From Clostridia bacterium (GTDB lineage Bacteria > Bacillota > Clostridia > Oscillospirales > CAG-272): a DNA stretch of 39,560 nt. Below the pieces are notes generated by a model that was not told the origin of the DNA, did not search any database, and saw nothing but the letters and a program-made list of their open reading frames with translations. Positions 1-9,250 of this stretch are shown here, in pieces. Positions within the stretch are counted from its first letter, which is position 1. Every line of letters starts with the position of its first letter. The DNA is taken from assembly GCA_017648085.1 (NCBI GenBank), contig JAGCJI010000141.1, positions 1 to 39,560 on the forward strand, written 5' to 3'. The position numbers and the translations under genes were made by a program.

Positions 1-1
1 G

Positions 2-2056
2 GGTAAGGTTTATACACGTGATATAAGCGTTCTTACTTATGAGGAATTCGGCGCAAAGGGTGACGGCGTCTCCGATGACTTCTTTGCCATAAAGGCGGCG
101 CATGATGCGGCAAACGAGGGCGGTCAGCTCGTTATGGCAACCTCGGGAAAAACCTACCGTATACACGACACGCGTGACAGTATGGGCGTTGTTAATTACG
201 TTGATATTCGTACGAACGTAATATGGACTGGCGCGAAATTTATTATAGACGACACTGATTTTTCCACCTTTGACGGCACCGGCGTTAACGGACTTGATCT
301 GTTTATCGTTTCTATGGATACCCCCACGGTAAAGATAACCGACAGCGAAGTGCTTTCGGCAATCGTTGCGGCAGGCTTCAACCGTGAGGTCGACCATATC
401 AAGCTCCCGGAAATTGATTACCCTGTGCTTATTATTCCATACAACAATTCCCACAAAGTTTACCGTCGCCCCGGCTTTGGCTCATATACCGGTCAGGCAA
501 TGCACGAGCTTATAGTGCTTGATGAAAACGGAAAGATAAACGATGAAACGGCTTTGTTCTTCGATTATAACGCACTTGACGAGCTGGTTATATATCCGCT
601 TGTTGACGAGCATATAACCATTGAGGGTGGTCATTTCGTTACCAAAGCCAGCCACGTCAACATACTTCAATATGATATAAAAGGTAATTGCACCGGTTGT
701 CGCAACGGGTATTTTGAGCGCGGTATCGAGGTACAGCGTCCGTTTACCACCGTTAAAAACGTAGAGCACTACGTTGAGGGTGAGGTCACTCTTGCCGAGC
801 AGGCAGAGGGAATCTTCGGCCCGACCTATAACGGATTTTTCTGTGCATCCTTTACCACTAATGTTACTTTCGAAAACTGCGTTATGACGGGTAGAAGATG
901 CTTCCGTAAGAACAACATCCCCGGCGCGGGCAGCGGTACGAGCGGCTCTTACGATTACTCGCTCCACGAGGCAAACAAGGTCGTTTTCCTTGGCTGTACA
1001 CAGTCTAACTTCTGGATCACGATCGACCAGAGCACCGGCGAAATTAAGGCGGCAACCGAGGATACTCCCGGCGCTACCTTAAGCATGACTCCTACAAGCT
1101 TCGGTGGCATCAATTTTCAGATAATCTGGGGCATCGGAGGCTCGAATTACACCAAAAACATGGAATTTATAAATTCCACCATTTCCCGTTTTGATGCTCA
1201 CGCGGGCATTATGAACGGTAAAATTATCAATTCCAGCGTAACTGCTGTTTCTCTTGTCGGTGGCGGTGAAATGCTTCTTGAGAACGTAAATTGGTACGGT
1301 GAGGGACAGGGCGACTGCGATTCTATCGTAGGTATGAGAAGCGACTATTCATCCCCTTGGGACGGCACTATTATCTTGAAGGACGTCACCGCGCACGTCA
1401 GCCCCAACAATCCTTTCTCTATAGTAGGTCACGGTTATACAAACTGGTATGCGGGATATGAATCCTGCTACCCCAACGTTGTAATCGACGGGCTTAACGT
1501 TTTATACGACGAGAATGATCCCAGATACGGATCGACGGAGATTATGCTTATGTCCGTCGGAGTTGTCGGAAAGGTTGGCAACCAGGAGCGATTCTTGCCC
1601 GGCGTTCTGGTTGAGCCGCAGATGCATCTTCCCGAAACCCAGAACACTCCACCCAAATATGCCGACGTCGACCACAATAAAGACGGAATCGTTGACGGCA
1701 CCGACTTTAACGGCAACGGCGTGCTTGATACGGACGAGGGCGAGCTTGGACACGACGGCGATATCGACACCTCGGGTGTTATAGCCACGACAAAGAGATA
1801 TAACCTCAACCCGATACGTCCGCCGAAATTTATTGAGATCCGCTCCAACCCCAACGGATACACCTATCTTGTACCTGACACGAGCGGAGTGGCGAGTCGC
1901 GCACTTTACGGCGTTCCCGAAAATATGGGCGGCTTCTTCGGTTGCACAACCTTCTACTATACCGACGCAAGCGGCAACAAGCAGTCTATACTCGGAACGG
2001 CAACGAATGTAGATGGATCTCCCTTCAAATTCGGATATATTGAGGTCCTCCATTAA
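2..2056 (+). CDS. Pectate-lyase-like beta-helix surface protein, 5' partial
   Basis: The frame is open to the left edge. Before the first internal ATG (134) it already encodes a YEEFGAKGDGVSDD motif, typical of the start of pectate-lyase-3/GH28-type right-handed beta-helices, so 134 is not the true start and the N-terminus lies outside the window. About 685 residues are visible. A beta-helix with many short G/N-rich strands is followed by an acidic Asp/Asn-rich stretch (codons for DVDHNKDGIVDGTDFNGNG, about 1660-1720) like EF-hand/thrombospondin-3 calcium loops, then a C-terminal module with PPKFIEI and ENMGGFFG. It is collinear with the 1005-residue lipoprotein at 18468-21485 (shared PYNxSHKVYRR, GGHFxTKA, FDAHxGxxNGKIIN, GMRSDY), so it probably also starts with a lipoprotein signal. 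A role in polysaccharide binding or cleavage at the surface is inferred from the fold; no catalytic residues were identified. Confidence 0.85.
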   Translation, partial: GKVYTRDISVLTYEEFGAKGDGVSDDFFAIKAAHDAANEGGQLVMATSGKTYRIHDTRDSMGVVNYVDIRTNVIWTGAKFIIDDTDFSTFDGTGVNGLDLFIVSMDTPTVKITDSEVLSAIVAAGFNREVDHIKLPEIDYPVLIIPYNNSHKVYRRPGFGSYTGQAMHELIVLDENGKINDETALFFDYNALDELVIYPLVDEHITIEGGHFVTKASHVNILQYDIKGNCTGCRNGYFERGIEVQRPFTTVKNVEHYVEGEVTLAEQAEGIFGPTYNGFFCASFTTNVTFENCVMTGRRCFRKNNIPGAGSGTSGSYDYSLHEANKVVFLGCTQSNFWITIDQSTGEIKAATEDTPGATLSMTPTSFGGINFQIIWGIGGSNYTKNMEFINSTISRFDAHAGIMNGKIINSSVTAVSLVGGGEMLLENVNWYGEGQGDCDSIVGMRSDYSSPWDGTIILKDVTAHVSPNNPFSIVGHGYTNWYAGYESCYPNVVIDGLNVLYDENDPRYGSTEIMLMSVGVVGKVGNQERFLPGVLVEPQMHLPETQNTPPKYADVDHNKDGIVDGTDFNGNGVLDTDEGELGHDGDIDTSGVIATTKRYNLNPIRPPKFIEIRSNPNGYTYLVPDTSGVASRALYGVPENMGGFFGCTTFYYTDASGNKQSILGTATNVDGSPFKFGYIEVLH

Positions 2057-2074
2057 AGCACCAATAAAATGAAG

Positions 2075-2107
2075 AACGGCTTTCGCATTTCGCGAAAGCC
2101 GTTTTAT
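2075..2107 (+). terminator. Rho-independent terminator of the beta-helix gene
   Basis: A 12-bp perfect stem (2075-2086 with 2092-2103), ATTTC loop and a short T-rich tail, 18 nt after the stop codon. Confidence 0.85.
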
Positions 2108-2115
2108 TGTATATA

Positions 2116-2153
2116 GCCCGAGTCCGTTATGATGGCTCGGGCGGATTGTTTTT
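2116..2153. terminator. Second hairpin between convergent genes
   Basis: GCCCGAG (2116-2122) pairs with CTCGGGC (2136-2142), followed by GGATTGTTTTT on the + strand. It lies between the convergent beta-helix and OGG genes. It may be a back-up terminator; the T-tract is interrupted, so this is tentative. Confidence 0.4.
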
Positions 2154-2215
2154 GACGCCAAAGGTCCTTACTCACCGCGCCTGATGCGTGACGTTTTTAA
2201 TTATTCAAAGGTGCA

Positions 2216-3169
2216 TTATTTTGACACGGTGTCCGTCAGCGAGCGCATATAGTGGAATATGTACTGCTGTGCAACTCCGGCGTATTTGCCAAGGCTCTTC
2301 GGGTCGAGCGAGCCGCCAAAATGCTCGTCGATAGCGCGCTTCATCCACACGTCTATCGGAAAAGCCTCCATATTTCTAAAGCCAAAAAGGGCAACGCAGG
2401 CTGCTACCTTATCACCGACTCCAAGTATTTTCTTCAGCTCCTCGCACGTCACCTCATAGGATGCTGCCGCGGCAATTTCTTGAAGATTGGTCGTACCCGT
2501 GTCGATTCTTTTGGCCGCATCGCACAGGTATTTATACCTGAATCCCACCTTTGCCGGCAGCATCTTTTCGGGATCTGCATTGATGTCACTTGCGCTCGGA
2601 AAGCTGTAGCAAGCCCCACATTCGCGACATTTTTCTTCACACGGGGGTGTATCTATCCTGTTTAGCGGACATTTTTCAGCGCCGGATTTATAGGATAGGT
2701 TTTCTCCGTACTCCGTGCAAATTCTCTTGACTATCTTCTTTATTCGCGGGATATTGTTGTTTTGTGAGATTATAAAGGACACGAGCGATTCCCACGCATC
2801 CTGGCGCAGTATTGCTATTCCGCCAGCCGCCATCGCCGCTCTCTTAAGAAAATCCGAGTCGGTCAGCGATATTATCTCGTCACGTATTACGGTATAGTCG
2901 GTATCAAGGTCGAAGTACGGAACTGCTACGGAGAGAAAATCCTCCTCGTTCATATCGTAGAATAACAGCTCGCCCCGCACGCTTTGCCCAACGCGCATGA
3001 GTCTGTCCTTCGCCACGGTGAGATATTCAACGTATCCTCCCTCTTTTTTTATCAGCTCGTGGCGGAAGCACTGACCGCACTCCAGGGTGTCCGAAAGATC
3101 GTAATCACCGAGCCCGAATACGTGTATAATGCTCTCGCCAACGCCTCTTGCTTCAATTTTGTAAAACAT
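2216..3169 (-). CDS. ogg: 8-oxoguanine DNA glycosylase/AP lyase (OGG family)
   Basis: A 317-residue protein with an OGG N-terminal domain (GLGDYDLSDTLECGQCFRH near residues 19-37) followed by an HhH-GPD glycosylase domain. The hairpin GVGDKVAACVALFGF carries the expected Schiff-base lysine and FPIDVWMKR the conserved catalytic aspartate; FIISQNNNIPRIKKIV is the usual helix before them. The family excises 8-oxoguanine opposite C and nicks the abasic site. Odd: residues about 165-188 hold five cysteines in an insert (CPLNRIDTPPCEEKCRECGAC), not a classical iron-sulfur loop. ATG at 3169 follows an AGGAAA ribosome site. It is divergent from the DUF6062 gene, whose promoter (3182-3210) overlaps the 5' leader of this gene. 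Confidence 0.9.
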   Translation of the reverse strand: MFYKIEARGVGESIIHVFGLGDYDLSDTLECGQCFRHELIKKEGGYVEYLTVAKDRLMRVGQSVRGELLFYDMNEEDFLSVAVPYFDLDTDYTVIRDEIISLTDSDFLKRAAMAAGGIAILRQDAWESLVSFIISQNNNIPRIKKIVKRICTEYGENLSYKSGAEKCPLNRIDTPPCEEKCRECGACYSFPSASDINADPEKMLPAKVGFRYKYLCDAAKRIDTGTTNLQEIAAAASYEVTCEELKKILGVGDKVAACVALFGFRNMEAFPIDVWMKRAIDEHFGGSLDPKSLGKYAGVAQQYIFHYMRSLTDTVSK

Positions 3170-3181
3170 TTCTATTTCCTC

Positions 3182-3210
3182 TTGAAAAAGCCGTTTTTAT
3201 GGTGTATAAT
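3182..3210 (+). promoter_or_regulatory. Sigma-A promoter for the DUF6062 gene
   Basis: TTGAAA (3182-3187), 17-nt spacer, TATAAT (3205-3210). Predicted start near 3217, giving a leader of about 63 nt before the ATG at 3280. No other strong promoter is evident before the following genes, so it may drive a long transcript. Confidence 0.75.
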
Positions 3211-3279
3211 GGTTATGCGTAATATTTTATTATATTTTAGCATAGTTTTAACTTTATTTCAAGTTCTCGGAGAAAAAAT

Positions 3280-3984
3280 ATGGAGCAAATTTATACCATA
3301 CCCGTCGGCGAGGCGTTTGATGAGGTCGGACAAAAGCCGGAGTGCGGATGTCCCTTTTGCGTGCTTTACCGCCGTCTGCAAAACGATGAAATAGATATAA
3401 TTCTCGGAGCTTCGATGATGGAGCCCGATATCAGAATGAAAACTAACGAGCAGGGCTTTTGCCTAACTCACTACAATATAATGCTTCGCCGTAAGCGCAT
3501 GCTCGGTATGGGACTTATGCTTGAGAGCCATCTTGCGGAGGTTGAAAAGAAGATAGAAGGTCCCACCCTTCTCGGCAACAAGGTGCAGGCGAGCGTAGCC
3601 GCACTCGGAAAGCTTGAGTCGGACTGCTACGTTTGCTCCCGTATAGACCGCAACCTTTCGGCGATGATAGCTACCGCGGTATATCTCTTTGAGAGCGATC
3701 TTGATTTCCCAAAGCGCTTTGCCGGCGCACCGTATTTCTGCCTGCCGCATTACAGTCGGATGATGGAATACGCATCAAAGAAGATGTCAAAGCGCGCCTT
3801 CCGTGACTTTTACGACGTGGCGCACGGAATTGAATCAAAGTACGTAAAATCGCTTCAGGGCGATGTGTCCTGGTTTTGCAAAAAGTTCGATTACAGATAC
3901 GACGAGGAGCCTTGGTACAACGCGAAGGATTCAGTATACAGAAGTATAAAATTCCTCTCCGGCGACCCCGGTGTTGACGATTAA
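3280..3984 (+). CDS. DUF6062 family protein, two Cys/His modules
   Basis: 234 residues, resembling the DUF6062 family of Clostridia, function unknown. The sequence shows two equivalent metal-ligand sets: C24/C27 with C61/H64 (CPFC then FCLTHY) and C116/C119 with C154/H157 (CYVC then FCLPHY). This looks like an internal duplication of a zinc- or iron-binding unit with 34-35 residues between half-sites. No signal peptide or membrane segment, so cytoplasmic. ATG 3280 is preceded by CGGAG. The gene lies 11 nt before the YhaN-like ATPase gene, so the two are probably co-translated and may work together. Confidence 0.8.
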   Translation: MEQIYTIPVGEAFDEVGQKPECGCPFCVLYRRLQNDEIDIILGASMMEPDIRMKTNEQGFCLTHYNIMLRRKRMLGMGLMLESHLAEVEKKIEGPTLLGNKVQASVAALGKLESDCYVCSRIDRNLSAMIATAVYLFESDLDFPKRFAGAPYFCLPHYSRMMEYASKKMSKRAFRDFYDVAHGIESKYVKSLQGDVSWFCKKFDYRYDEEPWYNAKDSVYRSIKFLSGDPGVDD

Positions 3985-3995
3985 AGGAGTAAGAG

Positions 3996-6326
3996 ATGGT
4001 AATTAAAAAGATCCACATCAAAAGCTTCGGAATGATAACCGATATGACGCTTGAATTTTCAAGCACGATAAACGTTATCGAGGGACAGAACGAGGCGGGA
4101 AAAACCACCATAGCCGCGTTCATAAAGTATATGCTTTACGGCTTTGACAACGGCGAGGATAAGGAGGTCCTCTCTGAGCGCGTTAAGCGGATCAATTGGT
4201 TTAACGGCAAGGCTGAGGGCTCTATGACTGTGCTTGTCAAGGGGAAGGAATATCTTATCAACCGCTCGACCGAGAGGGTAGAGGAAAACGGCAGAATATC
4301 CTATAAGGAGGATTCGGCAATTCTCGACCTTGAAACCGGTGCGCCCGCATTTGGAAAAAGTCCTGCCGGTGAGGTCTTCTTCGGCGTTGACGGGGGACTC
4401 TTTGAAAATACTGCGTTCGTCGGACAGATAGGCGATTCCGCGATCAACGAGGGCTCGGTAAAGGAGTCTATTGAAAACATTCTCTTTTCCGGAAGCGAAA
4501 AGATAAACAATCAGCGCGCCGCAGCGAAGGTTGCGGTAAAAATGGAAAATCTTCTCCACCAGAACGGCATGGGCGGTGTTATCTACGACCTTATGCATCG
4601 CGAGGAGGATCTTGAAGCGAGATTTAAGCAGGCGGACGAGGATAACAAGGCGATACTTGAAAAGGAAGCAAAGCTCCACGAGATAAAGAGCGCGAGGGAT
4701 CAGGCTATTGAAAAGCGCGATCAGTTTATCGACCTTGATATATGCTATAAGAATTTCCTCATAATTCAGGATTTCGACAACCTCCATGAGCTTGAGGAGG
4801 AGCACGAGAAGAAGAACGAAGAGTACAATAGCTTCGTGCTTGAAAACACCCGCGCGGGATTTGTGCCGACCGAGCAGTATCTTGCGGATATCGCATCGGC
4901 GCGTAAGGGCGTTGACGACGCCTATAAGGAGCTCGTAGAGGCGAACCACCGTTACACCGATGAAAAGAATGCGGTTGGAATAACCAAGGAGATCGAGGGT
5001 GCTATTGAGCTTGCCGACGAAAACGGTGGCGAGCAGCAGGTGATGTCCATTGCGGGCGCACTTCGCAAAAGCCAGATAAAGAACATCGCTGCAATAATCG
5101 GTGGCTCGCTCGTTGCTATCGCGGCGGCGGTCGTTGAGATAGTGGCAAAGGGCGCGCTTGCCGGTGTGCTTGCAAGGATCGCGTTCGGGCTTCTTCTTGT
5201 GGTGGGACTTGGCTGTGCGGCTACAATGGCGTTTTTCTTTGCAAAGAACAAAAAGCGCCTTGACGCGATACTCAATAGATTTTCAACCGAGTCCATACAA
5301 GATCTCAAAAATAAGATTGCGGTTATTTCCGAGGCACGCGAGAAGCGCGACGGACTCATCCGCTCCACCGAAAACGCAAGACTTGCCGTTGAGGCGGGCA
5401 AGATAAGCTACGACAGGGCAAAGAACGTTTTGCTCGAGGTGATTCTCCGTTGGGGAGAAGAGCCCCCACATTCAAAGCTTGGAGAGTTCCTTGATGCGCT
5501 TGAGGAAAAGGTGCACGCCTTCCTCGCAGACGAAAAGGCAATTCTTGAAGAAAAGGTTGAGCTTGAAATGCGCGTGCGCATGCTGCGCGAGAAGCTCGCG
5601 GGCAAGAGCGAGATAGACATTCGCGCGCTCGTTCCCCCTTTTAAGCGCAGGGTGCTTGAGAAGGTTGAGCATGAAACCATCCTCGAGGGTATTGAGCAAT
5701 ACAGACTTATAATCAGCGCGCAGGATGCTCTTGCGGAGGAGGTAGAGGCAGAGCTCTCGCTTATAAAGACGAGAAGCACTGACCCCGGTGAGATCTACGC
5801 GCGCATCCGAGCAAACGAGGAGCGTATGGAGGAGCTTAAGGCTCAACACAAGGCGTATTACGTTGCTCTTAAGGCGATAGAAAACGCAAGCGATAATCTC
5901 CGCGATGAGATATCTCCCCGTCTTGGAGAGTATTCCACCGCGCTTATGGAGATAATGACTAACAAAAAGTACACCTCCTTTGACGTAAGCGATGGCTTGA
6001 AGGTGACCTTTAAGGATCAGCTCGGTGCGGACAAGTCGGTGGATTTCCTTTCCGGTGGAACGCGCGACCTTGCATATGTGGCTGTCAGAATGGCACTTAT
6101 AGATATGCTTTATACCGAAAAGCCACCGATCATATTTGACGAGAGCTTTGCCCATCAGGATAACTTAAGGGCAAAATCTATGATGAAGGCGATACATACG
6201 CTCGCCGAGGCGGGACATCAGAGCTTCATATTCACCTGCCGCGCAAGAGAGGGTACGCTTGCCAAGGAGCTGTCGCGTAAAAATGAAATATTCAAGCTTC
6301 ACGGAAGCGACGATGCGACATTTTAA
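3996..6326 (+). CDS. YhaN-like SMC/Rad50-type ATPase with membrane hairpin
   Basis: 776 residues of ABC/SMC-type ATPase architecture: N-terminal Walker A GQNEAGKTT (residues 30-38), long charged coiled coils, a hydrophobic pair of segments at about 361-415 (IAAIIGGSLVAIAAAVVEI and a second one rich in G/A/L), more coiled coil, then the C-terminal lobe with signature FLSGGTRDLA (about 684) and Walker B PPIIFDESFAHQD (about 710-722). This matches the COG4717/YhaN group (AAA_23/AAA_27). B. subtilis YhaN is longer and sits next to the YhaO metallophosphoesterase; no such partner is present here. The membrane hairpin in the middle of the coil suggests the ATPase is tethered to the membrane. DNA-end or repair work is a family-level guess. 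Confidence 0.8.
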   Translation: MVIKKIHIKSFGMITDMTLEFSSTINVIEGQNEAGKTTIAAFIKYMLYGFDNGEDKEVLSERVKRINWFNGKAEGSMTVLVKGKEYLINRSTERVEENGRISYKEDSAILDLETGAPAFGKSPAGEVFFGVDGGLFENTAFVGQIGDSAINEGSVKESIENILFSGSEKINNQRAAAKVAVKMENLLHQNGMGGVIYDLMHREEDLEARFKQADEDNKAILEKEAKLHEIKSARDQAIEKRDQFIDLDICYKNFLIIQDFDNLHELEEEHEKKNEEYNSFVLENTRAGFVPTEQYLADIASARKGVDDAYKELVEANHRYTDEKNAVGITKEIEGAIELADENGGEQQVMSIAGALRKSQIKNIAAIIGGSLVAIAAAVVEIVAKGALAGVLARIAFGLLLVVGLGCAATMAFFFAKNKKRLDAILNRFSTESIQDLKNKIAVISEAREKRDGLIRSTENARLAVEAGKISYDRAKNVLLEVILRWGEEPPHSKLGEFLDALEEKVHAFLADEKAILEEKVELEMRVRMLREKLAGKSEIDIRALVPPFKRRVLEKVEHETILEGIEQYRLIISAQDALAEEVEAELSLIKTRSTDPGEIYARIRANEERMEELKAQHKAYYVALKAIENASDNLRDEISPRLGEYSTALMEIMTNKKYTSFDVSDGLKVTFKDQLGADKSVDFLSGGTRDLAYVAVRMALIDMLYTEKPPIIFDESFAHQDNLRAKSMMKAIHTLAEAGHQSFIFTCRAREGTLAKELSRKNEIFKLHGSDDATF

Positions 6327-6343
6327 TTTGAAAGGCATGACAG

Positions 6344-7282
6344 ATGGCTAAAAGGATACTTGTAATCGGAAGCTCCAATATGGACCTTTCCCTTAACGTA
6401 TACAGACTGCCCTCCGCGGGAGAGACCGTTATTGACGACGGCGGCGTGGCTTACACCCCCGGCGGTAAAGGAGCAAACGCGGCGATATCATTGCGGCGTC
6501 TTGGCGCAGACACCGTGTTTTGCACAAAGCTCGGTGCGGACAGCCACGGACAGAAGCTCTACGGATACTTTAAGGACGAGGGACTTGACACGTCGTATAT
6601 TAAGGTGGACCGAGATTTCCCCACCGGCTTTGCCGCAGTTATAAAGGAATCCGACGCGCAGAACAGAATAATCTATTATCCGGGTGCGAACACCAATCTC
6701 ACGCGCGAAAATCTTTTAGAGGCGTTTTCCTGTTCTCCCGACGCAGTTTATCTCAACTTTGAGATATCATTTGAAGCGGCGATGGTGGCGGCAAAAATCG
6801 CAGCCTCGCGTTCGATACCCGTATTTATTGATGCAGCACCCGCATCGGCGGATTATCCCCTCGAATCCCTGCCTCCCGTTGAAATTTTCAGCCCCAACGA
6901 GAGTGAAACCAAGGAGCTTACGGGCATACTCCCGGCAGGTGCAGATTCCTCGCTTCGCGCGGCACTCGCGCTTTGGAAGCGTGTAAAATGCAAATATATC
7001 ATCATAAAGCAGGGCTCTCGCGGTGTTTTCGTTTACGACGGAAAGCACTACAGCATGATCCCCGCCTTCCGCGCAGACAAGGTGGTCGATACTACCGCTG
7101 CGGGAGATGCGTTCGGTGCGGCTATGCTGCTTGAATATCTCTCGCACGGCGACGTAAATCTTGCCGTTAAATACGGCGCGGCGGCAGGTGCGGTCGCCGT
7201 ATCCCGTGCTGGCGCGGCAACCTCTGTGCCAACTGCGTCAGAGGTGCTTGAATTTATAAGAAAAAGACCAAATGAGATATAG
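6344..7282 (+). CDS. rbsK: Ribokinase, PfkB carbohydrate kinase family
   Basis: 312 residues. The N-terminal GSSNMDLSLNVYRLPSAGET, then GGKGANAAISLRRLGA, are typical of ribokinase; the C-terminal PfkB signature reads DTTAAGDAFGAA with the catalytic aspartate near residue 253 (Ala replaces the more common Gly in the anion hole, a tolerated variant). Expected reaction: ATP-dependent 5-phosphorylation of D-ribose, or of another sugar or nucleoside. No ribose transporter or deoC gene is nearby, so the substrate is not fixed by context. Start ATG 6344 is 17 nt after the ATPase gene. Confidence 0.88.
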   Translation: MAKRILVIGSSNMDLSLNVYRLPSAGETVIDDGGVAYTPGGKGANAAISLRRLGADTVFCTKLGADSHGQKLYGYFKDEGLDTSYIKVDRDFPTGFAAVIKESDAQNRIIYYPGANTNLTRENLLEAFSCSPDAVYLNFEISFEAAMVAAKIAASRSIPVFIDAAPASADYPLESLPPVEIFSPNESETKELTGILPAGADSSLRAALALWKRVKCKYIIIKQGSRGVFVYDGKHYSMIPAFRADKVVDTTAAGDAFGAAMLLEYLSHGDVNLAVKYGAAAGAVAVSRAGAATSVPTASEVLEFIRKRPNEI

Positions 7283-7358
7283 CCTTTTGCGCTACGCGAT
7301 CCTAGGCGCATCAAGCTGATATTTTGAAACTTTAAACAAAGGAAGCAAAAAGCGTTTT

Positions 7359-8285
7359 ATGCATTACGTTTTTTCTGAATTGACAATTCCGTCATCCGAT
7401 GGAATTCACAACTTATATACGGAAATATACGCCCCTATGACGGGCGAAGTCAAGGGCGTGATCCAGCTTGCGCACGGTATGATAGACCACGTAGGCAGAT
7501 ATAAGGCACTCGCGGAGTTCTTCGCCGCGGCGGGATACGTCTTTGCCGGTCATCACCACCTCGGTCACGGAAAAACCGTTAACTCGGCTGACGAGTACGG
7601 CTATTTTGCAAAGCGACACGGTGTAAGCTATCTCGTCGGGGATATGCACCGTGTGAACCTAAAGCTGCGCGAGCTTTACCCAAGCCTGCCAATCACCGTG
7701 CTTGGTCACAGTATGGGCTCGTTTATCACCCGACTCTACGCCGTAGCGTATCCCGAAGATATGGAAAAAGTGATAATTCACGGCACGGGTGGTCCTAATC
7801 CGCTTTTACCTATGGGTAAATTCGTGGCGGGCGCGATTCGCCTTTTCCGCGGCGGCAAGCACAGAAGCAAGCTCATAACCGGCCTCGCGTTTGGCTCGTA
7901 TAACTCCCGCTTTCCCGAAAGCGACGGTAAAAACGCATGGCTCACACGCGACGTGGCGCGGGTAAGCGACCGAAAGGACGACGAGCTGTTGCGCTTCATA
8001 TTCACAACGTCCGGTTACCTCGACCTTTTCACTATGATAGGCAAGGTGAACTCGCGTGCGTGGTTTAAAGCCTATCCCAAGGATATGCCCACTCTGGTTA
8101 TCAGCGGTGACGCCGATCCCGTCGGTAATTACGGCAAGGGCCCGATCTACGTTTACGACAAGCTCGTCGGTCACGGCGTCGGCGGAGTTGAACTGAAAAT
8201 GTATGAGGGCGCGCGTCACGAGCTTTTCAATGAAACGAACAGTGACGAGGTCTTCCGCGACCTTCTTATTTGGGTAGAAAAATGA
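7359..8285 (+). CDS. Alpha/beta hydrolase (monoglyceride lipase/lysophospholipase-like)
   Basis: 308 residues, Hydrolase_4-type fold. GHSMG carries the nucleophile serine (about 117), GDADPVG the acid (about 250) and GARHELFNE the histidine (about 286). The early QLAHGMIDHVGRY and AGHHHLGHG are characteristic of the lysophospholipase/monoacylglycerol lipase branch (oxyanion HG). No signal peptide; cytoplasmic. AAAGGAAG before ATG 7359 is a good ribosome site. The stop overlaps the miaA start as ATGA. Substrate unknown. Confidence 0.85.
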   Translation: MHYVFSELTIPSSDGIHNLYTEIYAPMTGEVKGVIQLAHGMIDHVGRYKALAEFFAAAGYVFAGHHHLGHGKTVNSADEYGYFAKRHGVSYLVGDMHRVNLKLRELYPSLPITVLGHSMGSFITRLYAVAYPEDMEKVIIHGTGGPNPLLPMGKFVAGAIRLFRGGKHRSKLITGLAFGSYNSRFPESDGKNAWLTRDVARVSDRKDDELLRFIFTTSGYLDLFTMIGKVNSRAWFKAYPKDMPTLVISGDADPVGNYGKGPIYVYDKLVGHGVGGVELKMYEGARHELFNETNSDEVFRDLLIWVEK

Positions 8286-9250
8286 TACGCGCAATTGCAT
8301 TGACCGGGCCTACCGCCTCGGGCAAAACGGGACTCTCAATAAAGCTTGCCGCAGACTTGTCGGCGGAGATAATTTCTTGCGACTCGATGCAGATATATCG
8401 CGGCATGGATATTGGCACGGCGAAGGCGACGGATGATGAGCGTGCCGCCGTTCCGCACCATATGCTTGACCTGATCTCACCGAGCGAGGACTTCAGCGTG
8501 GAAAGCTATCGCGAGGGAGCGCTGGCTGTTGCAAAGGAAATAGTCGCGCGCGGAAAATTGCCGCTATTCGTAGGTGGCACCGGGCTATACGTTGACGCCG
8601 CACGGCGCGCACCGTTAAGCGACGTACCCGAAAGCTCGCGCGAGTACAGGGATAAGCTGCTTGCAGGTATAAAAAGCGAGGGGGATATCGAGGAGCTTTG
8701 GCAAAGACTTGCCGCTGTAGATCCCGAGTCCGCTGCGGCTATCCATAAAAACAATGTCCGCCGCGTGATAAGAGCACTTGAAATATACGATAAGACGGGA
8801 AAGACGAAAAGTTATTTTGATAAGCTCTCAAAAGAAAAAAACGCGGATTTTGACATGAAGATAATAACTCTCGACTTTCACGAGCGAGAGAGCTTATATA
8901 AAAAAATTGACACGCGTGTCGACTTGATGATGGAGGAGGGGCTTCTCGACGAGGTTCGGGAGCTTTACCTTGGCGGCACTCTTAAGCACGGTACTACCGC
9001 CGCACAGGCGATAGGATATAAGGAGATAATCAAGTATCTTGACGGCGAATCTTCGCTTCTAGATGCGGTGGAGCTTATAAAGCTATCTTCACGCAGATAC
9101 GCAAAGCGTCAGCTCACTTGGTTCAGACACGAGGAGGATGCATATCGCATCTACCTTGACCGCGAGGACGGTACTGCACGCGAGCCCGAGGACGTTTACT
9201 CGGAGCTGATTTGTATTACAAAAGAAATATTAAGGAATTTTCAGGTATGA
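8282..9250 (+). CDS. miaA: tRNA dimethylallyltransferase
   Basis: 322 residues. P-loop GPTASGKT (residues 9-16), CDSMQIYRGMDIGTAK and the KIDTRVDLMMEEGLLDEV motif identify MiaA, which adds dimethylallyl to N6 of A37 in tRNAs reading UNN codons. A TTG at 8270 is in frame, but ATG 8282 overlaps the hydrolase stop as ATGA and places the P-loop at the usual distance, so 8282 is chosen. The stop in turn overlaps the galactokinase start. Confidence 0.95.
   Translation: MIRAIALTGPTASGKTGLSIKLAADLSAEIISCDSMQIYRGMDIGTAKATDDERAAVPHHMLDLISPSEDFSVESYREGALAVAKEIVARGKLPLFVGGTGLYVDAARRAPLSDVPESSREYRDKLLAGIKSEGDIEELWQRLAAVDPESAAAIHKNNVRRVIRALEIYDKTGKTKSYFDKLSKEKNADFDMKIITLDFHERESLYKKIDTRVDLMMEEGLLDEVRELYLGGTLKHGTTAAQAIGYKEIIKYLDGESSLLDAVELIKLSSRRYAKRQLTWFRHEEDAYRIYLDREDGTAREPEDVYSELICITKEILRNFQV

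Noticed and set aside
134-2056. Start of the first gene at ATG 134
   Set aside because: The upstream frame encodes the YEEFGAKGDG motif collinear with the paralogue, so the gene runs off the left edge.
4059-4949. 296-codon open frame on the - strand inside the YhaN-like ATPase gene
   Set aside because: It lies fully antisense to a conserved protein, shows no family motif and has no promoter or ribosome site; a codon-bias shadow.
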